A stretch of DNA of 64,000 nucleotides, taken from assembly GCF_025567625.1 (NCBI RefSeq), contig NZ_JAOQJC010000010.1, positions 1 to 64,000 on the forward strand, read 5' to 3'. This DNA is from Paenibacillus sp. J5C2022. Lineage in GTDB: Bacteria > Bacillota > Bacilli > Paenibacillales > Paenibacillaceae. Position numbers and translations under genes: made by a program. Positions within the stretch are counted from its first letter, which is position 1, and every line of letters starts with the position of its first letter. Below are positions 7,615 to 17,308 of the stretch, piece by piece. Below the pieces are notes generated by a model. The model worked only from the letters and a program-made list of their open reading frames with translations. It was not told where the DNA came from and did not search any database.

Positions 7615-9252
7615 ATGGTGAAAAACAAACGAATGGCGCTTGCGCTGGCGGCGGCAGTAACGGCAGCTTCCATTACAGGCTGCAGCGGCAGCAACAGCAA
7701 CTCTACTCCGGCGGTGAATAATCAGGCCGCAAAGCAAGAGACGGCGGCTTCGAATCTGAATGAGACGGGATTTCCGATCGTAAAGGAGCCCATTACGCTT
7801 CGCTTCTTCACGGGCAAGTCGCCTACGAACGGCAACAAATTCGAGGATACGCTGGTCTGGAGCGAATATGCCGACATGTCGAATGTGAACGTTCAGTTCG
7901 AGCTTATTCCGTTCGAAAATTTGACGAATCAGCGCAATCTGGTGCTGGCAAGCGGCGAGTATCCGGACGCCTTCTATTCCGCCAGGGTATCCTCCAACGA
8001 GCTGTACAAGTATGGCAAGCAAGGGGTATTCGTGCCGCTTAACGACATGCTGGAGCAGTACGCGCCGAACATTAGCGCGCTATTGGAAAAGTACCCGGAC
8101 ATTAAACGAGGCTTGACGATGCCGGACGGCAATATTTACTCGCTTCCGACCATCTACGATCCGGAATTCCTGTCCATGCTGATCGGGATGCCGTTCTGGG
8201 TGAAGCAGGAATGGCTGGAGCAGCTGAATATGGAGGAGCCGGCCACAGTCGACGAGCTCTATGCATACCTTAAAGCGGTGAAGAACACCGATCTGAACAA
8301 TAACGGGAAGCAAGATGAAGTTCCGCTTAGCGCATGGAATCTGAATGAAATTATTGATATGTTGAAAGGCTCTTGGGGGCTGGGTACAAGAGGGCTCGGG
8401 CACAAGATGGTGGACGTGGACCCCAAGACGAACGAACTGAGATTCACAAAGACGACGAACGAGTACAAGGAGCTCTTGCAATATATGAACAAGCTGTATG
8501 CCGAAGGCCTGATCGATCAGGAAATATTCACGATCAAGCAAACCTCGCTTAACGCGAAGGGACAAGCGGGCTTGCTGGGTTCGGTCATCTCGCCTAACCC
8601 TGCGGCGGTCATGGGACAGAAGGGATACATCGGTCTCGGTTCTCTGGAGGGGCCGCATGGGGACAAGCTGTTCTCTCACGTGAAGGTACCGCTGGTGTGG
8701 GTCGGCGCATTCGCGATTACAAGCGCCAATAAGCATCCTGAGGCTACGCTTCGCTGGATTGACTACTTCTACGGCGAGGAAGGCAGCAAGTTCTACTTCC
8801 TTGGCAAGAAGGATATGACATATACCGAGAGTGCCGACGGTACGATTCAGTATGTGGACGAGATCATCAACAATCCGCAAGGCTTGACGCAAGATCAGGC
8901 TTCGGTCAAGTACTTCACCTGGATGGGGGGCAGTTATCCGTCCTTCGCTACGCAGCATAATTTCATGGGTTCCGAGGCGCTGCCGGAAGCGCTTGAGGCG
9001 GCGGATAAGGTGAAGGATGTGGCGGTCCAGGAGATCTGGTCCAACTTCAGCTATACGGAAGAGGAGTCAACTTTCATGTCGTCGACAGGCAAGGATATGT
9101 CGGATTTTATTACCGAAGCGGAAGCCAAGTTCATTAACGGCTCGTTGTCGTTCGACGAATGGGACAATTACGTGAAGACGCTGGACAAGATGGGCAAGGA
9201 TCAATACATGCAAATTTATCAAGCCGCATACGATCGTTATAAAGCAAGCTGA
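7615..9252 (+). CDS. Extracellular sugar-binding lipoprotein (LplA type)
   Basis: 545 residues. The lipoprotein signal peptide ends in the lipobox ITGC (Cys 24), followed by a Ser/Asn-rich linker. The mature part resembles large type-1 solute-binding proteins of Lpl systems. It captures the substrate outside the membrane and delivers it to the two upstream permeases. The stop is followed directly by a strong terminator, which closes this three-gene operon. The substrate cannot be deduced from sequence. Confidence 0.93.
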   Translation: MVKNKRMALALAAAVTAASITGCSGSNSNSTPAVNNQAAKQETAASNLNETGFPIVKEPITLRFFTGKSPTNGNKFEDTLVWSEYADMSNVNVQFELIPFENLTNQRNLVLASGEYPDAFYSARVSSNELYKYGKQGVFVPLNDMLEQYAPNISALLEKYPDIKRGLTMPDGNIYSLPTIYDPEFLSMLIGMPFWVKQEWLEQLNMEEPATVDELYAYLKAVKNTDLNNNGKQDEVPLSAWNLNEIIDMLKGSWGLGTRGLGHKMVDVDPKTNELRFTKTTNEYKELLQYMNKLYAEGLIDQEIFTIKQTSLNAKGQAGLLGSVISPNPAAVMGQKGYIGLGSLEGPHGDKLFSHVKVPLVWVGAFAITSANKHPEATLRWIDYFYGEEGSKFYFLGKKDMTYTESADGTIQYVDEIINNPQGLTQDQASVKYFTWMGGSYPSFATQHNFMGSEALPEALEAADKVKDVAVQEIWSNFSYTEEESTFMSSTGKDMSDFITEAEAKFINGSLSFDEWDNYVKTLDKMGKDQYMQIYQAAYDRYKAS

Positions 9253-9258
9253 TGCGGG

Positions 9259-9305
9259 AGCCGATCGGAGCTTCGCCTATAGGCGAAGCTCCGATCGGCT
9301 TTTTG
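9259..9305 (+). terminator. Strong intrinsic terminator of importer operon 1
   Basis: A perfect 19-bp stem (AGCCGATCGGAGCTTCGCC and its complement) has a TATA loop and ends in a T-run. It lies 6 bases after the binding-protein stop codon. Confidence 0.95.
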
Positions 9306-9357
9306 CATAGCAAGCAGCGAGGCAAAGCTCACTTTGTGGACGATGCGGTATGCGCCA

Positions 9358-9993
9358 TTACTGCGATAACACGCCTTGAACTAGCTGTAAAATGTCGCTG
9401 GGGTCCTTCAGCTTGAACTTGGCGTCGATTCGGTCGGGAGCGGAAGCGCCCCATGTCGCCAATGCAAAGTCGACTCCGGCCGAAGAAGCGCACATGTGAT
9501 CATAAATCGTGTCGCCGATATAGATGCAACGGCTCTTGTCGATAGCGGATAGCTCCAGAAATTCAAGCATCGGCTCCGGATTCGGCTTATGCAGCAGCGT
9601 GTCGTCGGCGCATACGGAGATGGGCAAATAAGGCATTAAGCCGAAAGGCGCGAACTCGTCCTTTAATTCCCGTCTCGTCTTGGAAGTGACAACGCCTGTT
9701 GCAATGCCCATGTCATGCAGTGTTTTCACCACCACATCAATACCCGGATATAGATGAATATCATTGGCGTATTGGCCTAGATAGTCACTCCACCTCTTAT
9801 TGACTGCGGCTATATTCTCAATGCCCAGCTGTTGCAGGGCCGTATCGCCCGGTATGCCCATGAACGGGAGCAGATCGTTGTAGGAATATGAAGAGCCCGT
9901 TACTTCGTAAAGAGCTTGCCTCATAGATTCAATCATCGCCTTCTCCGTATTGATCATGGTGCCGTCGATATCAAATATGATGCATGTGTACAA
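9358..9993 (-). CDS. HAD-family phosphatase, phosphoglycolate-phosphatase-like
   Basis: 211 residues. Motif I is FDIDGTM (nucleophile Asp and acid/base Asp), motif II VVTSKT, motif III around HKPNP and motif IV IGDTIYD. This is the full motif set of a cytosolic subclass I HAD phosphomonoesterase. Its start overlaps the 3' end of the MFS gene by 23 bp, the third gene of a regulator-transporter-phosphatase operon. It probably dephosphorylates a sugar phosphate or a related metabolite linked to that transporter, but the substrate is unknown. Confidence 0.9.
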   Translation of the reverse strand: MYTCIIFDIDGTMINTEKAMIESMRQALYEVTGSSYSYNDLLPFMGIPGDTALQQLGIENIAAVNKRWSDYLGQYANDIHLYPGIDVVVKTLHDMGIATGVVTSKTRRELKDEFAPFGLMPYLPISVCADDTLLHKPNPEPMLEFLELSAIDKSRCIYIGDTIYDHMCASSAGVDFALATWGASAPDRIDAKFKLKDPSDILQLVQGVLSQ

Positions 9994-11176
9994 GAGAATC
10001 CCTCCGTTTCTTCGCCATAAGCAATAACAACATCATGCCCGACATAACCCCGAACAGCAGCCAGAATGCGGTCTGCACCGAGAAGCCGTCCATCGTCATG
10101 CCGACTGCGAGAGGCAGCAGGCTTCCTCCCAGACCGCTGCATGCGAACAGGATGCTGGTCGTCTGCTCCGTCATTCCCGGCAGTGCCTTGTTCACGAAGA
10201 TCAGCGCTATCGAGAAAATGCCGGACATAAACAATCCCAATAGAAAGCTTAGCGCAAAGCCGGCCCATGCTTCCGTAGTAATCGGCAACAGGAGCAACAC
10301 AAGCAAGCTTCCCGCCGTAGAGAAGGCCAAGTACCGGTAATAGGTGAACTTCTCGGCGAGAATGCCGCAGAAGATGCGCCCGATGACCATGCCGACCCAA
10401 TAGAAGGTTACGACCGATGCGGCGAGCGAGCTGGCAATGCCCCACTTCTCCATAAAGAGAGAAGGGAAGAAGTGCACGACGGAAACCTCGCTTCCTCCAT
10501 AGCCGAGAAAAAACAATGTACATAGGACCAGGAAAGGGAAGGCTTGCTTGCTGAACGCCGGACGTGCGGCGCGGACCTCGTCCCTCCGTTCCCGAAGCGA
10601 CAACAGGTCATCCAGCTCTCCGAATGAGAGGCGCATCCATAAAGCAGCCGTCAGCAAGCAGCCTATGCCCAGCAGAAGAAAGGAGTAAGTCCACCATCCG
10701 CGAATAATAAGAAAGCTTGCAATGAAGGGCATTGATAACGCGCCGATGCCGAACGTTACCTCGAGCTTGCTCATCGCAATGGCTACCTTGCGCTTGACAG
10801 ACAGCAGAATAATCGTGCCGATGCTTGCCTCCACAAGCCCCGCGCCGTATCCGGCGACCCCGGTTATTGCGATTACGACAGGCCAAGGCGGGAGCAGCGT
10901 CACGAACAACTCCGGGCTAATGAGCAGAAGGCCGAGCGTAACGCTGGTCTTCCGGCTTAGCTTGCGAGAGACAAGAGGCATGCTGAGCACGCCGACCAGC
11001 ACACCGATGAATTGAACGAAGACGAGCGTGCCGCCGTCCCCGTAGCTGATAGAATACTTCGTCAGCAGCTCAGGCAGCAGGGCGCCGATGATGACCAGCG
11101 CCACTCCTGTCATGATGTAAGAAAGACAGCTCATTCCGATCAAGCGGTTAATCAATGCGATCTTGCTCCCCTGCAA
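9971..11176 (-). CDS. Major facilitator superfamily transporter
   Basis: 401 residues and about 12 hydrophobic segments, for example SYIMTGVALVIIGALLPELL. A charged loop near residues 190-210 separates the two six-helix halves. It sits between the DeoR regulator (29-bp overlap) and the HAD phosphatase (23-bp overlap), so the three proteins are almost certainly translationally coupled. The family contains sugar and drug carriers. The operon setting favours uptake or efflux of a carbohydrate-related compound. Confidence 0.9.
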   Translation of the reverse strand: MQGSKIALINRLIGMSCLSYIMTGVALVIIGALLPELLTKYSISYGDGGTLVFVQFIGVLVGVLSMPLVSRKLSRKTSVTLGLLLISPELFVTLLPPWPVVIAITGVAGYGAGLVEASIGTIILLSVKRKVAIAMSKLEVTFGIGALSMPFIASFLIIRGWWTYSFLLLGIGCLLTAALWMRLSFGELDDLLSLRERRDEVRAARPAFSKQAFPFLVLCTLFFLGYGGSEVSVVHFFPSLFMEKWGIASSLAASVVTFYWVGMVIGRIFCGILAEKFTYYRYLAFSTAGSLLVLLLLPITTEAWAGFALSFLLGLFMSGIFSIALIFVNKALPGMTEQTTSILFACSGLGGSLLPLAVGMTMDGFSVQTAFWLLFGVMSGMMLLLLMAKKRRDSLVHMHHI

Positions 11177-11924
11177 TCATAATGTCAATCTCGTTAGCGT
11201 GAAGGTGCTCCCTCAGTTGTTTATCCGGCTCTTGATTCGTCACGATAATGTCGATGTCGCTCAGATCGGCTACTTTGTGGAACAGCTTCTTCCCGAACTT
11301 GGAATGATCAGTGACCAGAATGACCTGCTCCGCCATGCGTATGACGTGACGAATCAGGTAGCATTCGTCCTCGAAGGATGTGGACAGGCCGTCTGAAGCG
11401 ATGCCGCATGCGCCGAGGAAGGCCTTCTCAATCCGATAATCGTCAAGCATCTCGATTGCCCGCGGACCGTACACGAACCGATGCTCATTGCTCATAATGC
11501 CGCCGAGCATATGAATGTGAACGCCATCCTTCCGGGTTAGCGCTTCGGCGGTGTGCAGTGAATTCGTGACCACGCAGTTGTTCTTGCTCGTCATATGCTC
11601 GATCGTATGGCGAACGGTAGTCGATGCATCCACATATAGATAATCGCTATCATGGATGAGAGTTGCCGCCAGCCGGCCGATAGAATCCTTCAGCGGTGTA
11701 TCCAGCTCCATGCGCTGCTCGTAGCCCGGAATGACCTTGGATACGGGAGGCAGAATGGCGCCGCCTCTGGTTCGGACGATGACACCTTGCTGCTCCAGCT
11801 TAATGATGTCGCGTCTCGCGGTATCCCGGGAAATGCCGAGCAATCCGCAAATTTCATCGACTTCGATGCGCTGCTTTTCCTGCAGGTATTGCAAGATTAA
11901 TGTCAGTCGTTCCTCTTGAAACAT
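11148..11924 (-). CDS. DeoR/GlpR-family transcriptional regulator
   Basis: About 258 residues from ATG 11924; a TTG nine codons upstream overlaps the AAGGAGG ribosome binding site and is unlikely. The N-terminal helix-turn-helix reads VDEICGLLGISRDTARRDI, followed by LEQQGVIVRTRGGA, typical of the family. The C-terminal sugar-phosphate sensing domain follows (YVDASTTVRHTIEHM, VTDHSKFGKK). It likely represses its own operon, which includes the MFS transporter and HAD phosphatase. A palindrome 52-69 bp upstream of the start is the likely operator. Confidence 0.92.
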   Translation of the reverse strand: MFQEERLTLILQYLQEKQRIEVDEICGLLGISRDTARRDIIKLEQQGVIVRTRGGAILPPVSKVIPGYEQRMELDTPLKDSIGRLAATLIHDSDYLYVDASTTVRHTIEHMTSKNNCVVTNSLHTAEALTRKDGVHIHMLGGIMSNEHRFVYGPRAIEMLDDYRIEKAFLGACGIASDGLSTSFEDECYLIRHVIRMAEQVILVTDHSKFGKKLFHKVADLSDIDIIVTNQEPDKQLREHLHANEIDIMIAGEQDRID

Positions 11925-11975
11925 GTGAATGTAAGTCCCTCCTTGCTGCAAGATGAATTGAGATGGCTTGTTAAT

Positions 11976-11993
11976 ACTTAAGTTAATTTAAGT
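11976..11993 (-). promoter_or_regulatory. Candidate DeoR operator
   Basis: ACTTAAGTTAATTTAAGT is a near-perfect 18-bp palindrome (arms ACTTAA and TTAAGT) in the AT-rich region upstream of the DeoR-MFS-HAD operon. Position and symmetry fit an autoregulatory operator. Confidence 0.5.
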
Positions 11994-12113
11994 AAATGTA
12001 AGTGATAATAATGATTATACGGATTTGGCTTGAAAAATCAAGGGAGAAACGTAGAAAGGGGAAGGCCTCCATTTCGGTGGATATCGGGGAGTGTGCGGGG
12101 ATGAGCCGTGGAC

Positions 12114-12163
12114 AGCATGGAGAGTATGGAGAGTATGGAGAGCATGGAGAGTATGGAGAGCAC
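12114..12163. repeat. 9-bp tandem repeat
   Basis: About five copies of the unit GAGAGTATG or GAGAGCATG run in tandem in the non-coding region between the DeoR and AraC/GyrI genes, directly against the left end of the 188-bp element. The preceding stretch from about 12000 to 12113 holds nothing I can recognise. Confidence 0.85.
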
Positions 12164-12350
12164 TAACTGGATTTTATGTCATTAGTGAGGACATATCGCC
12201 TTAATCACACATTGCAAATGGAATAAGTACAGTTGAATTAAGGTGGATTGCGCAAAAGCCCGATAATCGACCAAAAGAGTTGCATGAAATCCAGTTCTTT
12301 GTGTGAAGCAGGAATATTTCAAAGAAAATAAACACATGAAATCCAGTTAG
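12163..12350. repeat. 188-bp interspersed element, copy A
   Basis: The ends are inverted: CTAACTGGATTT at 12163 and AAATCCAGTTAG ending at 12350. A further ATGAAATCCAGTTCTT lies at 12284-12299. A copy of nearly the same size (189 bp) is at 45464-45652. The two share the ends, the internal CCAGTTCTT motif and a 27-bp block at 12205-12231 containing TGCAAATGGAATAAGTAC, with diverged sequence between. No transposase is encoded. It looks like a MITE-like or structured element. The 70-codon open frame on the minus strand here is part of the repeat. Confidence 0.8.
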
Positions 12351-12418
12351 ATAAGTGGATAGGAGATAGGTGGATGAGTGATGAGTGGCCGGAGAATGGA
12401 TAATACAATGCAAGCAAG

Positions 12419-12478
12419 CTATAAAGCTATAAAGCTATAAAGCTATAAATCTATAAAGCTATAAATCTATAAAGCTAT
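12419..12478. repeat. 8-bp tandem repeat (CTATAAAG)
   Basis: About 7.5 copies of CTATAAAG or CTATAAAT run in tandem between the 188-bp element and the 3' end of the AraC/GyrI gene. An 8-bp unit changes reading frame when copy number changes, but the tract is not inside a recognised gene. Confidence 0.9.
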
Positions 12479-12639
12479 GTTACATAGCATAAATGACTGT
12501 GACGTATGCGGGAAAGGATTCTGTGGAAAGACTCCAATTTCATTAAGGGGAAGTGCGAGTGACAAATGAAAAAGGACTATCCCTCGACCCGCAGTACGCG
12601 GTGAACTGCAAGGGAACAGCCCAGTTCATTATAACTTTG

Positions 12640-13509
12640 CTACTTCTTCTTCGACACCGGGATCCAGATCTCGCTTCTGAACGTTGGAGAGGAGACGTCC
12701 TTGCTCTCGTTCCATAACAGCTCGGGGCCTTCAGCCTGTTCATAGCCGGTCGTCGGGAACCACTCGGAGTAGATTCGCCCCCATACCTGCTGCAAGGTGT
12801 CCGGGAAAGGTCCGACGGCTTCGAATACGGCCCAAGTCAGGGCGGAAACGTCCAGCTGCGTCAGATGAGACGGACAGTCTTGCGTTGTGGCTGCTCCAAT
12901 GTAATGGTCCAGCGAGCCTTGCTCCGCCATTCTTCCTTCCGAGAAGTTCACGGAAGCGCTGATCAAGCCTACAGGCTCTACATCGGAAAGCTGCTTAAGC
13001 TCCGTGATGGCGTTTGCATCCAGACTCTTCCACATCTCTGCGATGGCGGGGTTCACCCCGTGGAATTGGATCGGCACCCTTCTCTTGATGCCGACGATTC
13101 GGAATGCTTCTTTGTCCACAATTCGGTAATTCATGGCATTGCCTCCCTTAACGGTTAGTTGAAAGGAGATGCGCGGATAAGACTTGAGCGGCGTACCGCC
13201 TTGTCTGGCTTCTGTCGGAGTTACCCCATGCATGGCATGGAATGCCCGGGTGAAGGCATCCGGCGAGTTATAGCCATACTTGAGAGCGAGATCGATGACC
13301 TTCACATTGCCGTTCATCAGCTCCAGCGCGGCAAGCGTAAGCCTTCTCCGCCGAATGTATTCCGACAAGGTGACGCCGGCCAGAAAGGAAAACATTCTGC
13401 TGAAGTGGTATTCCGAGCATTGCGCCAGCCTTGATAGCTGGGCGAAGTCAATGTCGCCCTCCAGCCGGTTCTCCAAATATTCCAGTGCGTTGTTCAACTT
13501 ATCCAGCAT
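12640..13509 (-). CDS. AraC-family regulator with GyrI-like effector domain
   Basis: 289 residues. The N-terminal AraC double helix-turn-helix ([20 protein letters not shown], then [19 protein letters not shown]) is followed by a GyrI/Rob-like small-molecule binding domain of about 155 residues ([19 protein letters not shown] onwards, with [17 protein letters not shown]). Proteins of this build respond to hydrophobic or toxic compounds and often control efflux or modification genes. No such gene is adjacent, so its target is likely elsewhere or itself. Confidence 0.9.
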   Translation of the reverse strand: MLDKLNNALEYLENRLEGDIDFAQLSRLAQCSEYHFSRMFSFLAGVTLSEYIRRRRLTLAALELMNGNVKVIDLALKYGYNSPDAFTRAFHAMHGVTPTEARQGGTPLKSYPRISFQLTVKGGNAMNYRIVDKEAFRIVGIKRRVPIQFHGVNPAIAEMWKSLDANAITELKQLSDVEPVGLISASVNFSEGRMAEQGSLDHYIGAATTQDCPSHLTQLDVSALTWAVFEAVGPFPDTLQQVWGRIYSEWFPTTGYEQAEGPELLWNESKDVSSPTFRSEIWIPVSKKK

Positions 13510-13650
13510 TTCGTTATCGCTCCTCCTTTCATCATTAGCGTATCAAGTATGGGGACCGGGTTCCCGACATTATCCGCACCGTATTGCAGGCGTTGCAGGT
13601 ATTGCGGGCGGATATCGGTTGATTTAAAGGCAGCTGGGCTCCTATTGTTG

Positions 13651-13780
13651 GTAACTGCAACGGTAACAGACACGAGAGAAGCTGCTCGATAACGATCGGC
13701 GTAACGAACGCGAGAGAAGCTATTTCGATGGAAAATGGGCAGTTGAAATTGTAACGGACGTGGGTGACGTTATTTGACTA
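13651..13780. repeat. Degenerate intergenic repeat region
   Basis: Three related units begin at 13663, 13701 and 13751, each reading roughly GTAACNNACRYGRGWGAMGYT. This fills the 382-bp gap between the AraC/GyrI and LysR genes. The rest of the gap holds no gene I can support, although a GGCGACC(A/G)TTA motif occurs twice (13824 and 13875). Confidence 0.5.
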
Positions 13781-13891
13781 ATAAGTCTGAGATAAGGGGG
13801 CATATCGGCCCAATAAGGTCCATGGCGACCATTAAAACGAAAAGGTAGCTCGAATAGCTTAATTAGCGGTAATGGCGACCGTTAGAATTGA

Positions 13892-14788
13892 TCACAGCTC
13901 CGCCCCGGCTTCATTCCCGTCGGCGAACACTTCTTTGGCAACGGCCAGAAAGGCTTTGGCTGCGGGGGAAGCGTCTGAAGCCGAAGGGCAGGCCAATGCC
14001 ACCTCACGCCAGGTGGTATTATCCAGGCGGCCCAGCTTCAAGTTCGTCTGCGTCTGCAAGAACAACTCGGGGCCAATGGTGACGCCAAGCCCTTCCCGCA
14101 CCATATTGGCAATCGTATTGCAGTCGTGGACTTCGAAGCGGACAGCCGGTTCCATATGGGCTTGTCTGAACAGCTCCTCGACATGCACCCGATACATGCC
14201 GGTCGGCATGATGAAGGGTTCATCTCGCAATTGCTGTATGCGAATCATGCGCTGGCTATGAAATTTATGCTCGGGAGGAAAAGCGACCACCATCTTGTCC
14301 TTGATAAGAGGAACAAGCTCGAATGACGGCTTGGCCGCACCCGGCACGACAAAGCCGATGTCAATGATGCCGGTATGGAGCCATTCGCTAATTTCCTCAT
14401 AGGTGCCTTCATAAAATCTGAATTCGATTTTCGGATAACGCTTCTGATAAGTGGACAGAATTTTCGGCAGCAGGCAGGCCGAAGCGCTAGCGAATGTGCC
14501 GATGCGAATCGTCCCGATCTCAAGGCTGGAAGCCAGAGCGATCTCTTGCCGGATATTCTCCATCCGGTTCAGCACTTCTCTCATATGGACAATCGTCTTC
14601 CGCCCCACGTCCGTCAGTGCGACGCCCCTCCTGCGATCACGATGGAACAAGGTGACACCCCATTCCGCTTCCAGGCCGGCGATGGCGTGGCTGACGGCGG
14701 ATTGCGTCATATTGAGCTGCTCGGCCGCCTTCGTGAAGCTGCCCAGCTCATCGACTTTCGCGACAATCTCGAATCGCACGATGCTCAT
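13892..14788 (-). CDS. LysR-family transcriptional regulator
   Basis: 298 residues. The N-terminal winged helix-turn-helix is clear (SFTKAAEQLNMTQSAVSHAI, then LEAEWGVTLFHRDRRRGVAL). The effector-binding domain covers residues about 90-290. The gene diverges from the small monooxygenase-like gene at 14962, the usual arrangement of a LysR regulator and its target. Several turns of the intergenic region carry dyads, including the perfect palindrome at 14880. Confidence 0.93.
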   Translation of the reverse strand: MSIVRFEIVAKVDELGSFTKAAEQLNMTQSAVSHAIAGLEAEWGVTLFHRDRRRGVALTDVGRKTIVHMREVLNRMENIRQEIALASSLEIGTIRIGTFASASACLLPKILSTYQKRYPKIEFRFYEGTYEEISEWLHTGIIDIGFVVPGAAKPSFELVPLIKDKMVVAFPPEHKFHSQRMIRIQQLRDEPFIMPTGMYRVHVEELFRQAHMEPAVRFEVHDCNTIANMVREGLGVTIGPELFLQTQTNLKLGRLDNTTWREVALACPSASDASPAAKAFLAVAKEVFADGNEAGAEL

Positions 14789-14879
14789 GAATGATTACTC
14801 ATCCCCTCTAACATGTGAATCAATTTCATTAATGGTATTACAAAGCTTGTACGGAAGGCAACTGCTGTCCCGATCAATC

Positions 14880-14893
14880 TGCTCTGAAGAGCA
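14880..14893. promoter_or_regulatory. Palindrome in the LysR-monooxygenase divergent region
   Basis: TGCTCTGAAGAGCA has perfect 6-bp arms around GA. A second dyad, CTCAT...ATGAG, lies at about 14920-14938 near a TATACT-like box. Either could be the LysR site. Confidence 0.4.
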
Positions 14894-14961
14894 TAAATTT
14901 CAACAACAAAGTAGTATACTCATTTGAAATATATGAGCAAAAATAGATGTGGAGGGAAATG

Positions 14962-15288
14962 ATGAGCGACATTGCAAAAACACCAAAAGCGCCTCATTAC
15001 GCGGTCATTTTCACAACGGAAAGAACGGATGTCGATAATGGTTATGGGGAGATGGCAGAAGAAATGGTTAAGCTTGCTTCTGCCCAGCCAGGATTTCTAG
15101 GAGTAGAAAGTGCCCGAGAAGGCTTAGGCATTACAATATCTTATTGGGAGTCTCTTGAGGCGATACAACAATGGAAGCAGAACGAACGACATTTAGTGGC
15201 TCGACAACAAGGCAGGACCGACTGGTATCGCGCATACAAAACGAGGATCTGCAAGGTCGAGCGGGATTATGGATTTGAAAAGGAATAA
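14962..15288 (+). CDS. Antibiotic biosynthesis monooxygenase (ABM) domain protein
   Basis: About 108 residues, a single ABM ferredoxin-like domain: YAVIFTTERTD, then MVKLASAQPGFLGVESARE and YWESLEAIQQWKQNERH. These small dimeric proteins act as cofactor-free monooxygenases or haem-degrading enzymes, and many have unknown roles. ATG 14962 is chosen because GGAGGG lies at 14951-14956; ATG 14947 precedes that site. It is divergent from a LysR regulator, so expression is probably inducible. Confidence 0.85.
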   Translation: MSDIAKTPKAPHYAVIFTTERTDVDNGYGEMAEEMVKLASAQPGFLGVESAREGLGITISYWESLEAIQQWKQNERHLVARQQGRTDWYRAYKTRICKVERDYGFEKE

Positions 15289-15405
15289 AACCGATCTGGT
15301 TCAAGTCACGGAATGAAAAGTCCCCTTACAAAAATAAATGCGACATGATATTCTTTATTGAGAACAAAAAAACTTTAGAAAATTATGGAAAAGCGAGGGG
15401 ATGGC

Positions 15406-17217
15406 GTGAACAGTACGATTAGCTTAGGAAGGGTAAAGCTTGCGGTCATTTTGATCGTGATTTTGGCATTTATGATAGCAAATGCAGATCTCGCTCATGC
15501 TCAAAATGAAGGTGATCCGGTGGTTCGTTCACATCAAGGGTTCATTACGGATGAAAACGGCCAGCCTGTTGGAGGTGCCACGATTCAAATAGCGACGTAT
15601 AGTTACGAGCGTGGTTTTCATCTAGTCGCCTCGGCTGTTACGGATGAGGACGGATATTATACAATTCCTTCTTATACGAGATATCTCGGTGAAGCAGTAA
15701 CTGTCATTTTAAACATCCAAGAATTTGTTGTCGTTAATGAATTCCAGGCACAACCGGAGGTTTTCGACTACCAATTGCCGGAGCAAAGAACGGTATTAAC
15801 AGGAAAGGTTACCTATACAGATACATATGAAACACCTATAGAAGGTTATCCGCTGCGCTTGAAAGTATATCTTGGAGGAAGAGTCGGATATATTGATGTT
15901 GCTACTGCCGTATCGGATCGAGATGGAAATTATAGATTCTCTCTTGCAGGAGGTCATTTTTTTTCCGCACGCGGCACGAATACGTATAGTATGTTTCATA
16001 ATAACGGCTATGAAATGACATCTTACAGGCTTGATCCGGGAGATCATCGGACGGCGGATCAAAGAGTATCGGATATGGCTCCTCCACAATATTTGAACGG
16101 CGTAATAGAGGGTCAAATTATAGATGAAGCGGGCAGTCCCATTCACAATGCGGAAGTTGAGATAATAGGAGAAGATGTTGCACTCCAGTATACAGGGAGT
16201 GTATTTGACACAGGTGTTATTCGAGGAGGGCTGCATCATATAAGAGTGACCGCTCCCGGTTATTTGCCTCAAGAAGAAAGTATATACGTGAATGGCAGAT
16301 TGTATCCATTACAGTTTGAGCTCATTCATAACGATCCTCCGATTGTCCAAGCGCACGCAGACCGCGCCCCGGATCGCAACGGCTGGTATAACGAGGATGT
16401 GACGGTTTCTTTTACGGCGAGTGACGATGACTCGGAGCTTGAAATTGATCCGCCGGTACTCGTTGCGACAGAGGGGGCTAACCAAGTTATTAGCGGTTCG
16501 GCGACAGACAGCGGAGGGATGACGGGAACAGGCAGCATCACGATTAACATCGATAAAACAGCTCCTTCAACTGAAGCAGCCGTGTCGGGGAACGTTCATA
16601 ACGATTGGTATAGCTCAGATGTTCATGTAGCCTTATTATCAAGCGATTCATTGTCCGGTGTGGAGTATACCGAGTACAGTCTTGATCAAGGCAGCACGTG
16701 GCTGCCTTACAACGAAGCGATAACGATCGCATCGGAAGGCGAGAACAAACTCCTGTATCGAAGCATGGACCGGGCTGGAAATACAGAACTGCCAAAGACG
16801 CTTGACGTAAATATCGATAAAACACGGCCAACGTTGGAGCTTGCACTGAATCAGTATAAACTTTCGCCTGCTAATCATAAAATGATTCCGATTCACGTCT
16901 CGGTCGACAGTGTTGACATTGGATCGGGAATAGAAAAAATCGTGTTAAGCTCGATTACTTATAACGAGTCAAACAAAGCAAAAAACGAGAAAAAACCAAA
17001 AAAGAGATTAGCGGATATACAAAATGCCGATTATGGCACAAATGATACCTCATTCGAGCTGCGTGCAGAGGCCTCGAAAAAGAACGCAATACGAGAATAT
17101 ATAATCACGTATACAGCAACAGACCGTGCGGGCAACGTTGCGACAGCTTCAGCAGTAGTGACCGTCACGAATGGCAAGAAGGATGATGATGACGACAGGG
17201 ACGATGACGATGATTAA
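15406..17217 (+). CDS. Secreted multi-domain Ig-like protein with acidic tail
   Basis: About 603 residues from GTG 15406, preceded by GAGGGGATGG; ATG 15385 is the alternative. A signal peptide (LAVILIVILAFMIANADLAHA) precedes three carboxypeptidase-regulatory-like beta-sandwich repeats (GFITDENGQPVGGATIQI; LTGKVTYTDTYETPIEGYPL; IEGQIIDEAGSPIHNAEVEI). Two Ig-like/OmpL47-type modules follow (FTASDDDSELEID; YTEYSLDQGSTWLPYNEAI). The last 12 residues are nearly all Asp. There is no LPXTG motif or S-layer domain, so anchoring is unexplained. No catalytic motif is visible; a binding or structural role outside the cell is likely. Confidence 0.75.
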   Translation: MNSTISLGRVKLAVILIVILAFMIANADLAHAQNEGDPVVRSHQGFITDENGQPVGGATIQIATYSYERGFHLVASAVTDEDGYYTIPSYTRYLGEAVTVILNIQEFVVVNEFQAQPEVFDYQLPEQRTVLTGKVTYTDTYETPIEGYPLRLKVYLGGRVGYIDVATAVSDRDGNYRFSLAGGHFFSARGTNTYSMFHNNGYEMTSYRLDPGDHRTADQRVSDMAPPQYLNGVIEGQIIDEAGSPIHNAEVEIIGEDVALQYTGSVFDTGVIRGGLHHIRVTAPGYLPQEESIYVNGRLYPLQFELIHNDPPIVQAHADRAPDRNGWYNEDVTVSFTASDDDSELEIDPPVLVATEGANQVISGSATDSGGMTGTGSITINIDKTAPSTEAAVSGNVHNDWYSSDVHVALLSSDSLSGVEYTEYSLDQGSTWLPYNEAITIASEGENKLLYRSMDRAGNTELPKTLDVNIDKTRPTLELALNQYKLSPANHKMIPIHVSVDSVDIGSGIEKIVLSSITYNESNKAKNEKKPKKRLADIQNADYGTNDTSFELRAEASKKNAIREYIITYTATDRAGNVATASAVVTVTNGKKDDDDDRDDDDD

Positions 17218-17261
17218 TAGCATATAAGTGAAAGCCAAAAGACTAAGCAGATGCCACACGG

Positions 17262-17279
17262 AAGCAAAAAGCTTTGCTT
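17262..17279. other. Hairpin after the Ig-like gene
   Basis: AAGCAAA/TTTGCTT is a perfect 7-bp stem with loop AAGC, 45 bases after the stop codon. It lacks a T-run, so termination is doubtful. Confidence 0.35.
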
Positions 17280-17308
17280 AATAGTGATAATTTGCGACGG
17301 GATCGCCG

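Noticed and set aside
12201..12413. 70-codon minus-strand open frame
   Set aside because: It lies largely inside the 188-bp element, has no ribosome binding site I can support, and its sequence follows the repeat.
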